In this document: in pieces, positions 16,334 through 26,209 of the stretch
Position numbering within the stretch: the stretch's first letter is position 1
Layout of the letters: every line of letters starts with the position of its first letter
Assembly (NCBI GenBank): GCA_016743235.1
Contig: VRZD01000021.1
Span: 1-64,000, forward strand
Reading direction: 5' to 3'
DNA from: Pantanalinema sp. GBBB05
GTDB taxonomy: Bacteria > Cyanobacteriota > Cyanobacteriia > Leptolyngbyales > Leptolyngbyaceae
Length of the DNA: 64,000 nucleotides
Program-made: the position numbers and the translations under genes
Notes under the pieces: generated by a model
What the model was told of the DNA's origin: nothing
Database searches by the model: none
What the model saw: the letters and a program-made list of their open reading frames with translations, nothing else

Positions 16334-19255
16334 ATGTTTATAGCCAATTTATTAGAGACGTTAGAGAACATGAGCAACCGCAGAACTTGGATCAAAACCT
16401 TGTCACAGCCTAGACCCGGTCTACAGGTAAACAGTGTGGCTCAACCGCCAGCTAGTGCCCCATTATCCAGCTCACTCCCTCACCGTCATAAAGGTTCACT
16501 CACCAGACAGACGCTAATTAAAACAGCACTCAGCATGGGTGTTGTAATTATTGCCTCCACTGGCATTGGCTATTTTCAAGTGATTTCGCGGGTCACTGCC
16601 CAATCTCTCAACCAACTTGAGCAGTATGTTAAGTTGCGAGCCCAACGGGAGAGGGCAGTCTTTACCCTGGCAGAAGATAACCATGTCATCTTGAAGCGAG
16701 CCTTGTTGGAGCATCTCAAGACGTTTGGCGATCGTGATCCTAAAGCTGAATTTGATCGTCTATTTGCGCGGTATGCCGATGGTTCAACGCGCAATCGTCC
16801 TAAAGTATTTAAAATTGATCAAACTCCAGGTGTATTTCTCGGTAAAAACGTCAATATTGATGCTGAAATGCGGCGGCGGATTGTGGCGTTTTATCAGACG
16901 CTCAGTGCTTATGGTCCAGCATGGCGCAATCGCTTTGCGAACACCTATACGCAAATTCCCGAAAATGGCATGATCATGTATATGCACGAAAATCCCTGGG
17001 CATTGCGAGCGCCTTCCAGAGAGTCATTCCGTGTCACTGATGATGAATCGTTTCAAATTACTCGAAAGGAGTACAATCCAGAACGGAAAACCGTGTGGAC
17101 AGGGATTTATTGGGATCAGGTGGCGGCGGCTTGGATGGCATCCTGTGTGACCCCATTAGATATTAACGGTAAGCATGTTGCGACCCTGGGACATGATATC
17201 TTAATTGGTGAGCTGCGCGATCGCACCATCAATGATGCTTTACCGGGAACATACAATATGATTTTCCGTAAAGATGGACGGTTGGTTGCTCATCCTGAAT
17301 TGATGGCAAAGATTACGCAAAGCAATGGTGCATATTCTATCGCTGAATCTCAGGATATCCATCTCCGACGAATTTTCGATCGTGTAACTCAGGGGTCAGG
17401 GAATCAAGTCATTGATCATCCTGAATATAATGAATATCTTGCTGTGACAACGATTAATGAACCGGGCTGGTATCTTGTCACGGTTCTCCCTAAATCCTTA
17501 TTAACTCGGGAAGCACTGGTAACGGCTCAGTTAATTTTATTATTAGGGTTAGCAGCACTCCTGAGCGAAATAGTGGTTGTATTTGTGATCCTACGTCGGC
17601 AGATCTCGGCGCCACTCAATAAATTAGTCACTGCAACTGAGGATATTGCCGCAGGCAATCTGAATACAAAGGTTGATGTCAATCAAAAAAATGAATTAGG
17701 ACATCTCGGACAGGTTTTTAACAACATGACCGAGCAACTGAAAGCATCGTTTGCCACCTTAGCTCAAACGAATGAAGCGCTTGAGTTGAGGGTTGAGGAG
17801 CGAACAGCTGAGCTGAAGTATGCGATGGAAGCGGCTGATACTGCCAACAAGGCAAAAAGTGAATTTCTAGCGAATATGAGCCATGAATTACGCACTCCAT
17901 TAAATGGGATTTTAGGATACGCTCAAATCCTGCAACGCTCCACTGGGATGGCAGAGAAGGATCAAAAAGGTATCGGCATTATTAATCAGTGTGCTTCACA
18001 TCTTCTCACTTTAATTAATGACATTTTAGATCTTTCCAAAATTGAAGCTCAGAAAATGGAGCTGCATTCAGTTGAGTTTCATTTTTTAGCCTTTTTACAA
18101 GGGGTGGCTGAAATTTGTCGGATTAAAGCAGAGCAAAAAGGAATTAACTTTATCTATCAAGCGGATGCAGAACTGCCGATCGCCATTCAAGCCGATGAGA
18201 AGCGGCTACGACAGGTATTAATTAATTTGCTTGGTAATGCAATTAAATTTACTGATCAAGGCACAGTGACCTTTATTGTGAAATCTCATAAGCTAGATCA
18301 TCCTACTTCAGAGGGAGAATCTGCTTATCAAGTACGGTTTCAAGTGGAAGACACTGGAGTGGGGATTGCTAGCAAATCCATTGCTAAAATCTTCTTACCC
18401 TTTGAGCAGGTAGGCAGCGTCAAAAAGCAATCTGAGGGGACAGGGTTGGGACTGGCAATTAGTCAAAAGATTGTGCAAATGATGAATAGTACTTTAGAAG
18501 TACAGAGCAAACTAGGAACAGGTAGTACCTTTTGGTTTGATGTGGTATTGCTGGAAGCTAAGGAATGGACAGAAACATCGCAGAGCAGCTATCGGGGTCG
18601 CATTATTGGATTTTCTGGGCAAAAGCGTAAGGTGCTCATTGTTGACGATCACTGGGAGAATCGATCGGTAATTGTCAACTTGCTAGAACCGATCGGATTT
18701 GAACTATTAGAAGCTGAGCAGGGCCAAGAAGGCTTGGATAAAGCTATAAAATTTAAGCCGGATTTAATCATCACCGATATAGCCATGCCAGTTATGGATG
18801 GCTATGCAATGATGCAGCATCTCCAACAATCACCACTCTTACAAGATATAGCTATCATTGCATCTTCTGCCAGCGTATTTGAGTCTGATCAACGTAAGGC
18901 TCAAGCTGCAGGGGCTAATGCATTTATTGCTAAACCTGTGCAAACCAATCATCTATTAGATGTGCTGAAAACCCTGTTGCAATTAGAATGGATATATGAA
19001 GAAAAACCGTGGCAAGAGACTAATAACAATGGACAAATTGAAAATAGTACTGAACCCATTGTGCCACCCCCTTCTGAAGATTTACTCTTACTATATGAGT
19101 TAAGTCGAAAAGGGCTAGTGAATGATTTACTCCTAGAACTATCCAGAATTGAGGAGCTGAATAGCAAGTTTCTCCCATTTATTCAACAACTTCGGAACTT
19201 GGCGAAAGGGTTCAAGCTAAAAGAAATTCGAGCTTATCTAGAACAATATTTGTAG
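16334..19255 (+). CDS. CACHE-HAMP hybrid histidine kinase with C-terminal receiver
   Basis: A 973-residue membrane sensor. A first membrane helix (~70-95) is followed by a large periplasmic double-CACHE-type domain (~95-390), a second helix (~395-420), HAMP, coiled coil, HisKA (MSHELRTPLNGILGY), HATPase (N box LINLLGNAIKFT, G box GTGLGLAISQ), a receiver with LIITDIAMPVMDGY, and a 65-residue helical tail. CACHE domains bind small extracellular ligands. From HisKA to the C terminus it is a close paralogue of the soluble kinase at 6358, including the receiver peptide ASSASVFESDQ and the tail opening IVPPPSEDLLLL. The first Met (16334) is used; Met13 is possible. Hydrophilic residues 15-65 before the first helix are unusual. 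Confidence 0.88.
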   Translation: MFIANLLETLENMSNRRTWIKTLSQPRPGLQVNSVAQPPASAPLSSSLPHRHKGSLTRQTLIKTALSMGVVIIASTGIGYFQVISRVTAQSLNQLEQYVKLRAQRERAVFTLAEDNHVILKRALLEHLKTFGDRDPKAEFDRLFARYADGSTRNRPKVFKIDQTPGVFLGKNVNIDAEMRRRIVAFYQTLSAYGPAWRNRFANTYTQIPENGMIMYMHENPWALRAPSRESFRVTDDESFQITRKEYNPERKTVWTGIYWDQVAAAWMASCVTPLDINGKHVATLGHDILIGELRDRTINDALPGTYNMIFRKDGRLVAHPELMAKITQSNGAYSIAESQDIHLRRIFDRVTQGSGNQVIDHPEYNEYLAVTTINEPGWYLVTVLPKSLLTREALVTAQLILLLGLAALLSEIVVVFVILRRQISAPLNKLVTATEDIAAGNLNTKVDVNQKNELGHLGQVFNNMTEQLKASFATLAQTNEALELRVEERTAELKYAMEAADTANKAKSEFLANMSHELRTPLNGILGYAQILQRSTGMAEKDQKGIGIINQCASHLLTLINDILDLSKIEAQKMELHSVEFHFLAFLQGVAEICRIKAEQKGINFIYQADAELPIAIQADEKRLRQVLINLLGNAIKFTDQGTVTFIVKSHKLDHPTSEGESAYQVRFQVEDTGVGIASKSIAKIFLPFEQVGSVKKQSEGTGLGLAISQKIVQMMNSTLEVQSKLGTGSTFWFDVVLLEAKEWTETSQSSYRGRIIGFSGQKRKVLIVDDHWENRSVIVNLLEPIGFELLEAEQGQEGLDKAIKFKPDLIITDIAMPVMDGYAMMQHLQQSPLLQDIAIIASSASVFESDQRKAQAAGANAFIAKPVQTNHLLDVLKTLLQLEWIYEEKPWQETNNNGQIENSTEPIVPPPSEDLLLLYELSRKGLVNDLLLELSRIEELNSKFLPFIQQLRNLAKGFKLKEIRAYLEQYL

Positions 19256-19315
19256 CCATGAGAATGCGGGTAGGCGGCACCGCACCGCTCATCTAAGGAA
19301 GGATTGTAAGCTCTG

Positions 19316-19582
19316 TTAAGCGCTAACAGGTATCCTTCCAGCTCGAGTGGGGTGAATTACCTCTAGGGGCTGACTTAGGGGCTGTCGGTGTCTCAGTTGG
19401 TCAACCCGATCGCTCAGCCAGTCAAATCCTTGTTTCAAACAATGGGGACAAACCTCACCATAGGACTTACCCTGATCGTTACAGGCAATGACTTTTGCTT
19501 CTGCCATCTCAAATAACTGATCGCAAGTCAAGCATAGTTGTTTTTGAAAGGGAACAGGATTACACTCAATTTGCAACTGCAT
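19316..19582 (-). CDS. Small zinc-ribbon protein (two CxxC knuckles)
   Basis: 88 residues with CLTC and CPHC separated by about 28 residues, which fits a four-cysteine zinc ribbon, then an Arg/Gln-rich tail (HPTRAGRIPVSA). It is similar in size to small conserved cyanobacterial proteins of unknown role. No DNA- or RNA-binding domain beyond the ribbon is visible. The gene converges on the CACHE kinase with 60 nt between stops. The 497-nt spacer upstream (19583-20079) is AT-rich and shows no gene, terminator or clear promoter that I can defend. Confidence 0.6.
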   Translation of the reverse strand: MQLQIECNPVPFQKQLCLTCDQLFEMAEAKVIACNDQGKSYGEVCPHCLKQGFDWLSDRVDQLRHRQPLSQPLEVIHPTRAGRIPVSA

Positions 19583-20079
19583 AGGTTTTTAGAGGAGTAG
19601 TTTAGTTTTAACCACCTGTTAATTTTCAGGTAACTTAACCATACGAGTTTGAGAGTTTGGTGAGCATCTAGCTTGAGAGTGAATAATAAACAATAGATGC
19701 AGAGTGGCTATTTCTCTCGAAAGACCAAAACTTGACGATGGATTCACCTGGCTAACTACAAGCGTTTACTATGTAGGCTTTGCTCGATCTGTCACAGAAC
19801 CAGCAAGATTTTTCTATTGAGAACACTATAAATTTCAGGATAAATTTTGCTATCTTTCTTCTGCTTTAGGACAAAGGAAATTAACAATCTTTTCGCTCTA
19901 GCGGTGGCTGCAACTTAGTCAGAGTTAAGCTGGGCATTTTTTGCCTACGGTAGTCGATCGCGCATTTTGTGACTGTCTTGTTCAGTTTTAGTGACTAATC
20001 TCGTTGGAGATAGAGCATATTGTTCCATTGATTGCGAAAATTTGCCATCGATCGCATCAAATTTTCCATCCATTTGCCA

Positions 20080-20886
20080 TTAGCTTTGAACACGCTTGAA
20101 GCCTGGTTCAGCCAGTAGAAAAGCCAAAGGATCACTCATATTTGTAGCAAAGCCCAAAATTCCCTGATCGCGATGTTCATAGAGCAAATCGCCATTGCGA
20201 TCGAATAGAAACGTTCCACCACGCTGAGTCAGGTAAGCGGAGTTAGGGACATATGTTTGCCAATGTGCCAAAACCTCTACCATATTTCGTAGTCGCAGGG
20301 TTGCCAGCTCAAATGGGCGCTGAAACCCTTTGCCTCCAGCAAGATTGAAAATTGAGCCTTTGAAAGCAGGTAGCGGGGTCGCTTTTACAATCTCATGATC
20401 GGCAATTAATTGGGGGGCATTGCGATCGCCCTTGTAACCTCGCCACACTTCTGCCAACGTTCCAGGGCTACCTACTCCCGCACACATCAACATGAGATTC
20501 AACCAAGCATTCTGACTAGGGGAAAGTCCAGGTAATTTAAGTGATAGTCCTTGATATAGACCGAGTTGCTGATGCAGGGTCGCGGCAGGATCAACAAACA
20601 GCGCATCAGGAGGAAATCCGGTGTAGGCACAAAACTGTTGTCCAGAAGCACGATCGCCAATTCCAACCGCACGAATCGTCAGCGTTAGAGTCTGAAGTTG
20701 TGCCGCATATCGCTGTAGCCACCAGGCATACTCCAGGCTATCGAAATCACCGAGTTGCGGTAGCACTAAAACTAGGAGATGGCAAGCTGGATCGCATCCC
20801 TCCAGAATCAACCCTAAATTGCCATCACTGACCCGTTGCTGCTGCGTTTGCTTCAGAATGTGATATGGATTCATCTCAGCCGCCAT
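20080..20886 (-). CDS. Peroxiredoxin-like family protein lacking the peroxidatic cysteine
   Basis: A 268-residue thioredoxin-fold protein of the AhpC/TSA-like family common in cyanobacteria. The strand LLVLVLPQLGDFDSLEYAW sits where peroxiredoxins carry their peroxidatic Cys, but no cysteine is present there. The sequence instead continues DFDSLEYAWWL, which I recall as typical of this subfamily. Catalysis by the usual Cys mechanism is therefore unlikely and the real role is unknown. Met5 (20874) is an alternative start. The gene lies about 60 nt downstream of the saccharopine-dehydrogenase-like gene on the same strand and could share its transcript. Confidence 0.7.
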   Translation of the reverse strand: MAAEMNPYHILKQTQQQRVSDGNLGLILEGCDPACHLLVLVLPQLGDFDSLEYAWWLQRYAAQLQTLTLTIRAVGIGDRASGQQFCAYTGFPPDALFVDPAATLHQQLGLYQGLSLKLPGLSPSQNAWLNLMLMCAGVGSPGTLAEVWRGYKGDRNAPQLIADHEIVKATPLPAFKGSIFNLAGGKGFQRPFELATLRLRNMVEVLAHWQTYVPNSAYLTQRGGTFLFDRNGDLLYEHRDQGILGFATNMSDPLAFLLAEPGFKRVQS

Positions 20887-20947
20887 GATTCAAATTAATT
20901 TAGGCACAATGTTATGCTACTGCTCTTGTACACAGTAGCCTTGCCTA

Positions 20948-22207
20948 TTAGGGAGATGTTTCGGTGACCTCTAGAGTCATTCCAGCCTGTCGTAGCCGTT
21001 CTGCTAAAACATTCCCTAATCCTGTAGCTGGCGTCAGAATCCCACCTCGTGTTTGACCTCCTGGTAGTTGATCATTTTGCAGCGCCAAACCCAGGGCGGA
21101 TTCACAGACAAATTTAACCGTAGCGCGGTTGCCAGGATCGCCCTGGTCTCGAATTAATCCTTGCATCTGACGACCATCTGCCGCCTTGCCCAGCAGCTCA
21201 CAGGAAAACCAGCCGTGATTCATCGTTTGCTCTGAGGGTCCACTACCGGGCTGAGGGAGGAAAGGTTGCAGCAGCGATCGCAGTTGGGGCTGTAGCAAAG
21301 CACCCGCAAACAGAGCAAGTCCCGCCGTGATACTGGTTGCCTTCAACCAGGCTAATGGTTGATCAAACTTGAGATACTCCTGATAGGTAAAATCAGCGCC
21401 ATACGATTCTTGCCACTCATCGTACAGGGCACTACTGCGGCGAACAATGCGGGTATTGACAGGACCCATGAAGAACGGCGCCACCCAGGTATTGAGGTCT
21501 GGATCAAAGCTTGGAGCTTGTGGATCCCGGTTACGCTCGGCTTTGCTGTTGTCGCTTGCGAGAGAATCGAGGTGAGCCCGAGGATGAGAGCGTGGTGGGT
21601 TCAGCAGAAAGGGTTGATTCATCTGGGCTGTCCCTTGGGAATCGTAGAGATTGAAAGCAGAGGCTAGGGTCCCGCCATTCAAGCCACCATTCGCCTGAAA
21701 GTAGGCATTCACTTGCTGACAGGGCACCCCCCAAACCTGTTGCATCTGGCGAACAACTAGATAAGTACCAAGGTCGGATGGTACCGAATCAAAGCCGCAA
21801 CAGGGAATAATCCGCGTCCCATCGGCGGCAGCTTGGGCATGATAGCGATCGATCAGCGTTTTGACCCAAGGAATCTCTCCAGTGATGTCTACATAATGAG
21901 TTTTGTAGCGAACACAGGCATCAACCAGGGGAGTGGCATACAGAGCAAACGGACCTGCCGTGGTTAGTAGCACACGTGTTTGAGCCACGATCTGATCGAT
22001 CGCGGATTGATCTTGACTATCAGCAACTAATATATCGACGGCTGCACCAGTTTCATCCCTCACCGCGGCTAACTTTTGGTGATTTCGTCCCGCGATCGCC
22101 CACCGAACTTGTCCAGGAGAGGCATGACGGGCAAAGTATTGTACGGTCTGTTTGCCCACAAAACCACTGGCTCCATAGAGCACAACATCATAAAAACGGT
22201 CAGACAT
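20948..22207 (-). CDS. Saccharopine dehydrogenase-like / trans-acting enoyl reductase family protein
   Basis: 419 residues. The N terminus is a Rossmann fold (DVVLYGASGFVGKQT, then AIAGRN) that binds NAD(P). The next conserved blocks, YVDITGE and CCGFDSVPSDLG, are typical of the saccharopine-dehydrogenase-like trans-acting enoyl reductase group. In mycobacteria such proteins reduce enoyl groups on polyketide or lipid chains in trans; cyanobacterial members are widespread and uncharacterised. A hydrophobic stretch (ITAGLALFAGALL) near residue 300 suggests membrane contact. There is no lysine-biosynthesis context. A 159-nt gap separates it from the EamA gene upstream. Confidence 0.85.
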   Translation of the reverse strand: MSDRFYDVVLYGASGFVGKQTVQYFARHASPGQVRWAIAGRNHQKLAAVRDETGAAVDILVADSQDQSAIDQIVAQTRVLLTTAGPFALYATPLVDACVRYKTHYVDITGEIPWVKTLIDRYHAQAAADGTRIIPCCGFDSVPSDLGTYLVVRQMQQVWGVPCQQVNAYFQANGGLNGGTLASAFNLYDSQGTAQMNQPFLLNPPRSHPRAHLDSLASDNSKAERNRDPQAPSFDPDLNTWVAPFFMGPVNTRIVRRSSALYDEWQESYGADFTYQEYLKFDQPLAWLKATSITAGLALFAGALLQPQLRSLLQPFLPQPGSGPSEQTMNHGWFSCELLGKAADGRQMQGLIRDQGDPGNRATVKFVCESALGLALQNDQLPGGQTRGGILTPATGLGNVLAERLRQAGMTLEVTETSP

Positions 22208-22366
22208 AGAAGCGGCATTCCTAAAGACTAGGCTACAGTCACTTTAACGCCAAAGTCCGCCTGATTTCGATGCCTGTGCATTGTGGGGTATTTTGGCTGG
22301 AATGACACGTGCAGTTGTGTGCCCCTACCAATGACCAAAGTCTGTATCTAATGAAATTCCCAATTC

Positions 22367-23319
22367 TTAGCTAAGGTCGTTGGTTGCTTTAGGGGCACGG
22401 GAGATTGGGGCATTTCTGCCTAACATCACTATCAGCACCACGATCAATGCTGTTGCCATAGTTAATTGGGTAATCGGTTCACGTAATAAAACCGCAGACG
22501 CTAAAAGGGTTAAAAAAGGTTGTAAGAGTTGAATCTGGCTGACTCGGGCAACTCCCCCGATCGCGAGTCCGTGATACCAGGCGAAGAAGCCGAAAAACAT
22601 ACTAAACACACTAATATAGCCAAAGCTTACCCAGGACTGAAATGATGCAGACCAGCCCTGTTGCATTAGAGTAAGACCAACGGGGACAGCCACGAAGGGA
22701 GCGGCTAGAACCAATGCCCAGCAAATTACTTGCCAGCCACCTAACTCTCGCGATAGGCGTCCACCTTCGGCATAGCCGATCGCGGCAGCAGCAACAGCCC
22801 CCAATAAAGCCAGATCGGCTCTATGCAGACTTCCTCCACCCGTGAAAATGGCAAACAGGACAACAATGCCACTTCCTAAACCACTCCAGCACCAGAAAGT
22901 AGGAGCCGGACGATCGCCCGTTCGGAGGGCGCCAGCTAAGGCTGTGGCTAGTGGCAGCATCCCTACCACGATCGCGCCGTGAGTCGCTGGTAATGACTGC
23001 ATGGCCCAGGCAGAGAGTAAGGGAAATCCTACAATCACGCCAGCGGCAATGACTAGCAAACTCGGGAGATGCCGTAAGCGTGGGCGGGGTTGCCGAGTCA
23101 CCTTTAATAGGGTAGCTGCTAGCAGGGCAGCGACCACTGCCCGTCCTAAGCCAACGACTGTAGCATCCAAATCAGTGACGGCAATCCGCGTGGCAGGTAA
23201 CGTCAAACTGAAGATGAGAACGCCGAGAAATCCATAGATCAGCCCCCGTGTTTCTTGGGTAATTGGGGAGAAAGCAAATAGCGATCGCCGAGGGACTTAC
23301 TTCCTACTTTCGCTCTCAT
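22367..23319 (-). CDS. EamA/DMT-family permease with apparent frameshift near the N terminus
   Basis: A ten-helix drug/metabolite transporter with two EamA halves (GLGRAVVAALL in the first, VSFGYISVFSMFFGFFAWY in the second). The frame encoding nearly all of the protein extends upstream through clearly homologous sequence (GLIYGFLGVLIFSLTLPATR) but has no ATG/GTG start there; the first usable codon is a TTG at 23206 inside helix 1. An ATG at 23319 overlaps the upstream stop as ATGA and encodes 26 residues in another frame. One extra G in the minus-strand G5 run (forward C5 at 23243-23247) joins the two into a normal ~317-residue protein. I annotate the joined gene. This is either a base-call error or a real inactivating slip. 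Substrate unknown. Confidence 0.75.
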
Positions 23320-24005
23320 GCTGTGGGATTCCTGCGGTACTGCTGCACATAAGTCGGTAACTCAATCTCAGGGGCGAGTTGAGGATCGGGAATAGGAGAC
23401 AGGGTGGCTAGATGTAAGGGTAGTTCTCCAGCCCAAATGGGTAAAGCATAATCGGCTTGATCGTCTTTGGGCGGTCCTGTTCTAACCTTGATGGAAGCTT
23501 CGGTTAAGGGGAGGGATAAAACCAGAGTCCCAGCTAGCTCTTGGGGGGTAGGCGGACGCACCTCTGCCCATCGCCCCGGAACGACATGTTCTGTGAAAGC
23601 TTGTAAGGCAGTGAGTTTTTCTGGACTGGCTTCGACCACCTCTGCGGTCCCGAAGATCGCCACAGAGCGATAATTCATGGAATGGTGAAATGCCGATCGC
23701 GCCAAGACTAAGCCATCCAGAAGGGTGACAGTCACACAAACCTCAACACCTGCTTTCAGGGTCCGCAGCATTCGACTAGCAGGCGAACCATGAATATAGA
23801 GGCGATCGCCAACTCTGCCATAAGCAGTGGGAATGACGAACGGTTGGGTATCAACAACAAACCCGACATAACAGATCAGGGCTTCATCCAGAATGTGATG
23901 CATTAAAGTTCGATCATAATGCCCGCGTTGAGGTAATCGCTGAACTTGATTCCGTGACGTGATGGTTAACGAATTCGATGGATTCATCGAGTCTAATGAT
24001 GACAT
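23316..24005 (-). CDS. Pyridoxamine 5'-phosphate oxidase family FMN-binding protein
   Basis: 229 residues with the split-barrel flavin-binding fold of the nitroimidazole-resistance/PNPOx-like group: YVGFVVDTQPFVIPTAYGRVGDRLYIHGS and the FMN-contacting HHSMNYRSVAIFGTA. Homologues often reduce or bind flavin-dependent substrates, and true vitamin B6 oxidation is unlikely. It is flanked by a GNAT 20 nt upstream and, through an ATGA overlap, by the EamA permease downstream. The three probably form one transcript for handling a small molecule. Met7 (SSLDSMNPS) is an alternative start. Confidence 0.88.
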   Translation of the reverse strand: MSSLDSMNPSNSLTITSRNQVQRLPQRGHYDRTLMHHILDEALICYVGFVVDTQPFVIPTAYGRVGDRLYIHGSPASRMLRTLKAGVEVCVTVTLLDGLVLARSAFHHSMNYRSVAIFGTAEVVEASPEKLTALQAFTEHVVPGRWAEVRPPTPQELAGTLVLSLPLTEASIKVRTGPPKDDQADYALPIWAGELPLHLATLSPIPDPQLAPEIELPTYVQQYRRNPTA

Positions 24006-24025
24006 CGTAATTGTTTGAATGTGGG

Positions 24026-24523
24026 TTAATTAGTCGCTTCATCGCCGCGTAAGTCGAGTTTCATGGCATTACTGCCAACGAATCCCAGCCGTTCATAAAC
24101 GGGTCTGCCAGATGGAGAAGCATTGAGGACAGCGTGGGTACAACCAATGGTTCTGAGGTGGGCGATCGCTTGTTGAGTGAGTTGGGTGGCAATGCCTTGA
24201 CCGCGATGGGCTGGCTCCACATAAACTCCCCAAATGTAGCCATCGCAGCGTTCTGCCGCGTTGATGATATTGGGGTAAAGTCCTGCCAATTGTTGACATC
24301 CAGCAGAGCCAACCACTTTTCCGCTAACTTCAGCGACAAATGCTTGGTAGCCCAGGGTTTGCCGAGCTTGATGAATAAATTGCAGGATGATGTCTAACCA
24401 ATCGATCGCAATCACTTCTTTTGCAATCTGGTTGTCTAACCACATCTGATAAAAATGATGGGCGACTAAGGATTCTTCTGCCAAAGTTGCCGCCCTGACT
24501 TGAAACCGTTGTTGCGTCAGCAT
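24026..24523 (-). CDS. GNAT family N-acetyltransferase
   Basis: 165 residues with the acetyl-CoA pyrophosphate-binding motif A (VYVEPAHRGQGIATQL) and the following helix and strand (HAVLNASPSGRPVYERLGFV), typical of a single-domain GNAT. It transfers an acetyl group from acetyl-CoA to an amine; the acceptor is not predictable. It is the first gene of a compact set with the PNPOx-like and EamA genes. The 223-nt spacer to the MFS gene upstream holds no visible gene and may contain their promoter. Confidence 0.9.
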   Translation of the reverse strand: MLTQQRFQVRAATLAEESLVAHHFYQMWLDNQIAKEVIAIDWLDIILQFIHQARQTLGYQAFVAEVSGKVVGSAGCQQLAGLYPNIINAAERCDGYIWGVYVEPAHRGQGIATQLTQQAIAHLRTIGCTHAVLNASPSGRPVYERLGFVGSNAMKLDLRGDEATN

Positions 24524-24746
24524 AATGGCGTGGTTTGCATTTCGTTCCCCTCAGCCTAGCCAACCCAAGTGGACTCTTGCAATAGCCAATTTTACACTTT
24601 GCTATCAGTCCACTTTGATCGAAGTAGTCCCTGATTAAGTCAGCCCCCTGTTTGCCGCCAAAGCGCGATCGCTGGTTGTTCTTCATTGGACCGTCGTGCA
24701 ACGGAGTCGATCACACTTAGCCTGCACCTGCATTCCCTAAGCTGGT

Positions 24747-26204
24747 TTAAGCCTCCTCTAAGCTAACGTCTTCTAGCGATCGTCCGGTGGTTTCAATTCG
24801 GAGTAGATAGGTCATTACCGCAGCTAGGATGCAGACGAGTGCTAGTAATAGCATCAGGCTTGGAGTCCCTAAAGACTTTTGCAAAATTGGTAAAGCAAAC
24901 GTTCCCAGCACCGCTCCAGATTTAGCGATCGCAGCCGCAAGTCCAGCTCCACTGGCTCGGATCGAAGTTGGAAACACTTCGCCTGATAATAGAAACGTTG
25001 TCGAGTTAGGACCGGCATTCATCATCAAGTTGAACACAAAAAAACCAACTAGAACAATGATTAAGTTGGCGCTACTATTGTCGGGGACAATATCGGCTGT
25101 CGCTAGAATCGCTAACCCAACTGCCATACCTAAAAACCCAACTATTTGTAGCCGTACCCGCCCAACCCGATCGATGAGCCAGACAGCAATCAGGAATCCC
25201 GCGATCAAGAATAGATCTACGATCGCCGATCCTTGCGCCGATGCTAGTTCTTTGGCAATGAAGCTATCCTCTCCAGCAAAGGCTAACGCTCCTAGAATCA
25301 CGGGGGTAAAAATGCCAATCCCATAGGTAGCAATGTCTTGCAGAAACCAGGGTAGCGATGCAAACAACGTATGTTTGCGATAGTGCAATGAAAACAAAGC
25401 CCTATAAGTTAGATTCGGTTCCCGTTCGGGTGGGTCAGTTGTGGCCGTAATGACGATCGGAGTTTCCAACAGTAAAGTTGCGGCTTCCGACGCTTGCTCA
25501 TACTCGCCTCTCGCAATGTAGTATCGAGGACTTTCTAACAGAAAGCTGAACCGGAGGATGGCAACGACGATCGCCAGCAATAACCCCACTCCCAACATCC
25601 ACCGCCAGGCGAATTGGATCGCCATCTGCGGATTTCCGGGGTAAAGAACTTGAAATAAGTGAATCACGACCACGCCAGTGATTGCCCCGAGCAAAGCCCC
25701 AACGGCTTGAAAGGCAAATGCCCCAATCACTAAGCGACCCCGCGCTCGGGACGGCACATTTTCAGTAATGTAAGCCACGCTGAGGGGATAGTCAGCCCCG
25801 ATCCCTACGCCGACCAGAAAGCGAAAAGCAATTAGGGAAACGGCATTCCAGGCGAAAGCTGTGCCCGCCGTGGCAAGGATAAAAATGGCAACATCAATCA
25901 TGAGCATTCGTTGCCGCCCGACTTGATCGGTGATGGGACCCAGTGTGAGAGACCCGACGAGAGAACCCGCGATCGCCGCGACAGCAACAGCACCAATCTC
26001 GATCGCACTTAAACTAAAATCCCGTTGTAAAAACGGGAGCGCTACCCCAATGATGAAAAAATCAAAGCCATCTAGGGCAATTAATCCCGCAGAGAGTGCC
26101 CATAGTAGCCACATCACGCGAGTAATGTGAGAGGTATCGAGTTGGTGCTCAAAGGAAGGAGATTCGGAGGTGGTAATAACGGTCATGGTTAGGTACGATC
26201 GCAC
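24747..26204 (-). CDS. MFS transporter (sugar/aromatic acid porter-like)
   Basis: 485 residues with twelve predicted helices and the MFS signatures: GPITDQVGRQR after helix 2, RFLVGVGIGADYPLSVAYITE in helices 4-5, and DRVGRVRLQ in the second half, as in SP/AAHS family porters. It is probably a proton symporter for a sugar or organic acid. The start could be GTG 26204, with GAGGA five nt upstream overlapping the previous stop, or ATG 26186. It follows the PQQ-type sugar dehydrogenase with 5 nt between them, so the permease and periplasmic dehydrogenase probably serve the same substrate. Confidence 0.88.
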   Translation of the reverse strand: MRSYLTMTVITTSESPSFEHQLDTSHITRVMWLLWALSAGLIALDGFDFFIIGVALPFLQRDFSLSAIEIGAVAVAAIAGSLVGSLTLGPITDQVGRQRMLMIDVAIFILATAGTAFAWNAVSLIAFRFLVGVGIGADYPLSVAYITENVPSRARGRLVIGAFAFQAVGALLGAITGVVVIHLFQVLYPGNPQMAIQFAWRWMLGVGLLLAIVVAILRFSFLLESPRYYIARGEYEQASEAATLLLETPIVITATTDPPEREPNLTYRALFSLHYRKHTLFASLPWFLQDIATYGIGIFTPVILGALAFAGEDSFIAKELASAQGSAIVDLFLIAGFLIAVWLIDRVGRVRLQIVGFLGMAVGLAILATADIVPDNSSANLIIVLVGFFVFNLMMNAGPNSTTFLLSGEVFPTSIRASGAGLAAAIAKSGAVLGTFALPILQKSLGTPSLMLLLALVCILAAVMTYLLRIETTGRSLEDVSLEEA

Positions 26205-26209
26205 GATCC

